Part shown: positions 57,720-64,000 of the stretch, in pieces
How the letters are laid out: every line of letters begins with the position of its first letter
Position numbering within the stretch: the first letter of the stretch is position 1
DNA from: Gibbula magus
Taxonomy: Eukaryota; Mollusca; Gastropoda; Trochida; Trochidae
NCBI GenBank assembly: GCA_936450465.1
Contig: OW388296.1
Location: 53,992,431-54,056,430 of the forward strand
Direction: 5' to 3'
Length of the DNA stretch: 64,000 bases
Position numbers and translations under genes: made by a program
The notes under the pieces: model-generated
Seen by the model: only the letters and a program-made list of their open reading frames with translations
Databases searched by the model: none
Told to the model about the DNA's origin: nothing

Positions 57720-59330
57720 TACAATAACAATGATATTCAGAAGTTTTAACACTGGAGAAACGCCCGTCGATTCCACAACTTTACACACGTGGAAATAACG
57801 ATCTTTCCAAAACCGAAAGGCGTCCTTTCCACACTGTGGAATGATCACATTTCCAAAGCCAACCTTTCCAAACTGTGGACTTCCATTGAAGCGTTAATAA
57901 AATCAAATTATCTGTTTTCATCTCCTTACTTCTTCAACTAAATTAAGAATCACTCTTTAAAACTCCTTTTCATCCTATTTATCTTAATTTATTTAATGTA
58001 ATTATTTTAAGTGAGAAATTATACATTAATCATTTAATGTAGTTTTTAATTTGTTCATGTCATTATGTGAAGCGTTCATAACATCGTGGTTCAGTTTTCT
58101 GAAGCAACGGGGACATTTTGGAATAGTTTTATTACCAGTACAATAAATAATGATATTTTCCTATAATTTCCTGAACAAGTGATAGATGAGATCGTTGTAA
58201 TTTAAATGACTAAATTATCAATATTCAGATAACCAGAAATAATAGTTGAATAGGAAATTAAAATTAAATGATATTAGGACCACCCTTACATACTACCTAT
58301 GGTGAATATATTTTCTCAAGAAAACGACGGCATATCCACAGATTTTGCAAATATTAACAAATATTAACAAAGCGCGAGTGTCATTTCCGTGTGACATTGA
58401 GTGAGTCAAATTTCGTTTCAATAGCAAATTAATCACAAAATAGGAGTCATACATTGCAATTCATGTAGTTTTGTTTTTTGTTAAGGGTTATAAGTATTAA
58501 TTATTTAGGCTGATACACATTTGAAAACTACTATCATTTGAAAAGATCATTAAAAGAAGCATTATAAAACCACAGTTCGTTTGTTTTGCCATTGGTATAG
58601 TTGGTATAACATTATCAGCAATATAATTATTTCCATAGTGGTCTTGCACATACACTTATGATTTTACTTCATCAAATACTTTATAAAACGTGTCAATTCT
58701 AAAAAATTGTCCGTACGTTGACACTTCCATTTCTATTTTTTATATACTGGTCACACATTAATAATTTTTCAATTAACATTATGTACTACATACGAGGTAT
58801 TCGAAACTATCGGATTTATACAATTTTACGTTATGAATCTGATTACATTGCTCCAACTTTTAACCACCCTTTCATATTTTATTTACTTAATCACTGAATA
58901 TTTATTTTCAAATTAAAATTGAGCTACTTATCCTTCATGTATGTATAACTCATTAAGCACATGATGATTACAAATGTGTATTATACAGTTAAATCACTGA
59001 GGCAAAATGTACATTGAGTGATTACACAGGGAAAAGACACACATATATAATTATATTTGTACATACAGCACAGTTTAATTGATCTTGTACATTATCGAGT
59101 ATTCCTCCTAGTTACAAACAAGTACCAATGGGAGACAAGAGAAAATATTGCATTCAATTGAACTATAGCATTTTAATATCATGAATAACCATATTGCCAA
59201 TTATGTAAATAATATGTGTCAAATACCTACATAAAATTACAATTGATCATCAAATATGAAGAAAGGCTTTCAATGATGTCAACAGTTTTGTCATGTCATT
59301 TTTTTTATTTGAATCATCTGAAAGGTGCTG
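57720..59330. other. No gene seen
   Basis: AT-rich and past the end of segmental copy B. Short palindromic words such as TTTCCACACTGTGGAA occur near 57830. No gene. Confidence 0.5.
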
Positions 59331-60173
<843 letters not shown>

Positions 60174-60179
60174 GCTACT

Positions 60180-63050
60180 AACAAAAGATGCAGCCTTTGC
60201 ATATGTGAACAAATCATTTTCATCTGCAAACTTTATATTGGAACCCTCAAAAACGCAATGAATTTGTAAATACCTGCAGGTATAACAATACATGTTTGCT
60301 CAAAAACAGCCCAAAACAAACAGCTCCAAAACCCAGCACTTCTACTTGCAATTCTGAATTACAGAGTGTGTGCACGCGTGTATGTTTATGTATGTGGAAA
60401 GATTAGCGGACGGAAATAGTGTGTATGTTATTTATCATGTTGTGTTTAAGCTGTGTTGAGTTTTCGATAAGTATATTATCTCAGGTAAATGACAAAATTG
60501 TTTATATGAGTATTTATGCAATGTAGCGATATTACTCATGTACCTTAATTTCACAGCTATCTTGCACTATTTTACGTCAAACCATCGCATGTCGTTACAT
60601 TTATATTTTATTAACATGTATTTATGTGCACGGAATGACCCATAATAATCTATCTCAATGCATTCCACAACAACGCAATCAAATGATTGTATATTCGAGT
60701 CGTTAAGTACTGAGTGTGTATTTAGTCATAATACGTGCTGAGATACACATGTGCAGTTGTTACACTGAGTTGCATAACTACTAGCTACGACAATCTCTGC
60801 GAAAAACTTAGTTTGTACAGGTTGTGTAAGACCTTAAAGGTCCACCCATTGTGTTGTTGGGGGTCACATATTCCAAACGTTATAAATAGTGTTACTTTAT
60901 CGAGAAGTACCGACTGTTACCGAATTTTGTTACCATTTTGATGATAGTCGACTTAGTACCTTGACGATATGAAGGTAAAAGTAGTGATTTCTGATCGAAA
61001 AGCGGACAATCTACCGCGTGTGGCGCGCTCCAATGAGTCAAACGTAATTTTGGAATCTTATTTAAAACAGGCAAAATAACAACTTTGGGTTGATAATGTT
61101 GAATAAGTCATATAACTATTATGCATGTAAATGGAACATGCAGTGTCGGTTTCTGCACATGCAAAATGATGTTACTCGATTTTAATTGGAAACTAGTAAT
61201 TATGATATATTAGGCGATTGGGGAAGAATATGCAAGCTGAGTGAATTTGTTTGTATTGTAAACAGCACATATGGTGCCTTTGAGCGCCAAATATTTGTTA
61301 ATGAAACACAATGGATGCACCTTTAATTCGGAATATATAAAACTAATCGTTAATGGTACCCTCTATGGTCTATGGTTTTACTTCAGCCTGCATTTAATTA
61401 CCGACCCATTCTGTAACAACTGTTACGATCAGAATTAAATTACAAAATATTGGAATAAGTGTGTTTTGTGGGATTGTGTCCGTGCATACAAAATCTTAAG
61501 TTAATGTAATTAATCTACTGCAACATTGTTATTGATAACCAAAATAATATATGTTTATTTTCATAATTTTCATTTTAAATTCCTCTAGAGCTTTCGTTTT
61601 AACAACAGATGACTGTGGCTACATCACACATCATATGAAAGTAAAATTACAATTAGGTTTTGAGTTTGATTTCAATCATTTGTTAAGATATCAGTAAATC
61701 GTTTTTTACTTCCAGTTTTAAATTACATTTAAAATAAAAAAGTTTATTACATTGGTGATGAATTGTGATGTTTTAAATGCAACAATAGCATATCACAAAA
61801 CTGTCAATTTGTGAGAAGTACGTTCATAAGTCTTTCATGTCTCACATATTTTGTTGCGAATCAATAAATCAATTAGAACGACGACAACCACTGAAGCGTT
61901 GTGTATATACCCAATCACAGTGCGTCAAAGTTGTGTATTCGGTTAATTAACAAATATTTCTCGCATTCATGTACACAAATGTCTAAATAGCAGGCTGATA
62001 CCCTCATCAACAAAATACAAGCTATTCTATAATATAAGAAATTCATTCAATAACGTTTAACATCCTGTTTTTCGCTGACCTTATAAAATGTCCAAATTAC
62101 CATTCATGGTCAATAAATCATCCCATATTTAATTACTGACAAAAACAATAATAACGAACACTTGGTTTCAATTCGTAGTTCTCCATTAAAACAAAATGGA
62201 CAGACAGGGAACTTGCAATATAATTACAATTATCATAAGACATCAGTTCAGTTTCAAAGAGTACGTCTCTTTGTGAGTTTTGGTAATGATTGAATACCAG
62301 AGTGCGACCAGGCTGCAGTCGACTGCAATCAGTACCGGTAAATATATATGCAACCCACGGTAACGTTATCACTGCCCTATTACTATGCATATTATATAGA
62401 AGGCGAAGAACATACTCATTTACTATAAAAGGGTAGTGTCACTGAACATAATTATAGCATACAAACGGATATGAATAAACATGCAACATGTGCTAACCCG
62501 TCAGGTTTGACCTATGTGACACTCAATTACTAATAACGTGATTAAAATGTGATTAACATTTATATTATTTTAATAAATTTCCATCCGCATATCATTACAG
62601 TAGAGCCAGAATGATTGAATAAGTTTTTATCTATAATTATTGAGTCATGCACAGAAAATAAGTAGACAACGTTAAATGTTAGATGGCTATTTTTGTAAAA
62701 TATACAAAAGAAATTTCATAAAGTTAAGATAAAGTGCGGTAAAATAATGGATTGACTTCTCAATGATACATACGCGCCCAAAACACTCATAAAAGCACAA
62801 ATAACATAAAATTATATTTTTACAAATATGATAGTGTTATTACATTTAGTAAGAACAGATTAAATTGTTCAATTACTTACCATTCTCGTTTATTGCACAG
62901 TTTTATGACCCGCAATTGATATCTTCAGATGGGCTCAACAGCGCGTATTCGCGAGTTCGCTTACATGTATATTCGGTTGTGTATTTGACTTTGATTGTGT
63001 AACTGATGAGAGTAGTCTCTTCTTTGACCAATACACATCCACGTGTACAC
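60180..63050. other. No gene seen
   Basis: AT-rich, low-complexity-free sequence without a supported gene. Short frames lack family signals. Confidence 0.5.
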
Positions 63051-63054
63051 TGTA

Positions 63055-63573
63055 CACTGTCGGCCAAAAGAAACGCCTACTTGATTTTCCTTAAAATGAA
63101 TGATGCAATAATTTATTAAATATAATTAATGGTGGTCTCCATGTTATTCTGTAGCAATAATTAATATGAAAGTCCATTAAATTCGTTGAAAACTGTGATT
63201 CGAGTCAATAACATTTATGAAATCCACGCCCAATGAAGACGGCTATTTTCGGTTAATTCACTTGCGCACCGTAACCACGTACATCTGGAGCATCATCACC
63301 AATTTAATGCGAATGCGTGCCTGTATTGTTGCACGTGGTTGTATGAAAATATTTTAAAAATATTTTTCGGACCAAGCACTGATCGAAAACTGAACAATTA
63401 TTGTTTACTTATTTCAACAATCGCCATTCTTTCGTGACGTGAACTTCTGAAATTCAAATATATTATGCAGAAATGGTGCAACATCATTATGCTATAATAT
63501 TGCTAAGCTGTTCATTATAGTTTTTACGATATCTGATAAGATGTCAAGTAGGCGTTTCTTTTGGCCGACAGTG
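63055..63573. mobile_element. 519-bp Tc1/mariner-type MITE
   Basis: CACTGTCGGCCAAAAGAAAC at the left is inverted at the right, with TIRs of ~31 bp extending to CGCCTACTTGA, and TA on both sides (63053-63054, 63574-63575). There is no transposase. TIR sequence and TA target fit mariner-type elements. Confidence 0.88.
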
Positions 63574-64000
63574 TATATAAGACAAGCATTCATTCTTCAA
63601 CAAATTATATTGTATTATCAAGATAGCAAACATAGGTTTTCAGTTTTATTGTTGTCCCATACGTATGTACTGTCTGTTTTGTAATTGTGTCGAGGTATGA
63701 TTTTTAAGTATTTTAATATTTTCAAAAAAAATCATAAAATATGTCGTGTTCTGTCCATCGTACTTCGTTTTCGGATCACAAATTAAACTGGTGGAATCAA
63801 TCAAATATTTACGTCTATATGACACAAGAGCGTGTCTACTGATTTTGAATATTAAGAATCATTTTTTTAAAAACCGGAAAATATCGATTATAGGTATTTT
63901 TTGTGGAAATAAAGTGAAACCGACTGAAGATGTGATGCAAATGAACACAGCTGGCAAGTTCGTATGACATGTCACATGCAGAACATTAAAGTATATCATG

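Noticed and set aside
62133..62390. 85-codon minus-strand frame
   Set aside because: No domain, no splice or promoter context, and length expected by chance in this amount of DNA.

Overview
The window looks like an invertebrate nuclear genome, most likely a marine mollusc and probably a gastropod. It is AT-rich and gene-poor. It holds one spliced host gene family, several LINE clades, many TIR-bearing DNA elements, long microsatellites, tRNA-headed SINE-like copies and period-150 repeats with (GGAC)n-type edges of a kind common in molluscs. There is no bacterial-style gene packing except inside one virus-like transposon.

The centrepiece is a nearly complete Polinton/Maverick at 4249-19422 (15.17 kb). 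It has ~435-bp terminal inverted repeats, AG...CT ends and a 6-bp target duplication GACGTC. An unoccupied paralogous site lies at 50551-50556. Rightward genes encode a Cys-rich protein, an integrase with a chromodomain, a candidate minor capsid protein, a basic protein, the major capsid protein, an adenovirus-type cysteine protease, two paralogous small helical proteins flanking a packaging ATPase, and a protein with a basic C-terminus that overlaps its neighbour in another frame. The leftward gene is a protein-primed family B DNA polymerase. Its 5' part is split into four small exons that encode C2H2 zinc fingers; its 3' part carries two frame changes. Capsid, protease, ATPase, integrase and polymerase are all present, so this is a provirus-like element rather than a simple transposon. 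The polymerase breaks suggest this copy could not replicate alone unless they are sequence errors.

The host context is a ~9 kb segmental duplication. Copy A occupies 1-27708 and copy B 48436-57284. Each carries a minus-strand TENA/THI-4-like (thiaminase II-like) gene with matching exon lengths. Copy B has all five exons (47808-53575, 240 codons). Copy A shows exons 1-4 (22137-24165), and its exon 5 is predicted just left of the window. A LINE and the Polinton lie in the inferred last intron of copy A. A broken third copy of exon 5 lies at 35037-35192.

Because A and B are paralogues, each serves as the empty site for the other's insertions. A-specific insertions: an L2/CR1-like LINE (193-3614), the Polinton, a 5'-truncated LINE fragment with an 87-bp target duplication (21205-21957) and a 368-bp insertion (24832-25199). 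B-specific: a degenerate Tc1/mariner element at a TA (49251-50420). A further LINE (44181-47498) interrupts sequence that is continuous at 34661-35228.

The remaining DNA (about 26-48 kb and 57-64 kb) holds MITE-like elements with clear TIRs, foldback sequences, a period-150 array with nuclear-receptor-like half sites, and long microsatellites that repeatedly abut LINE 3' ends. I see no other convincing protein gene there.
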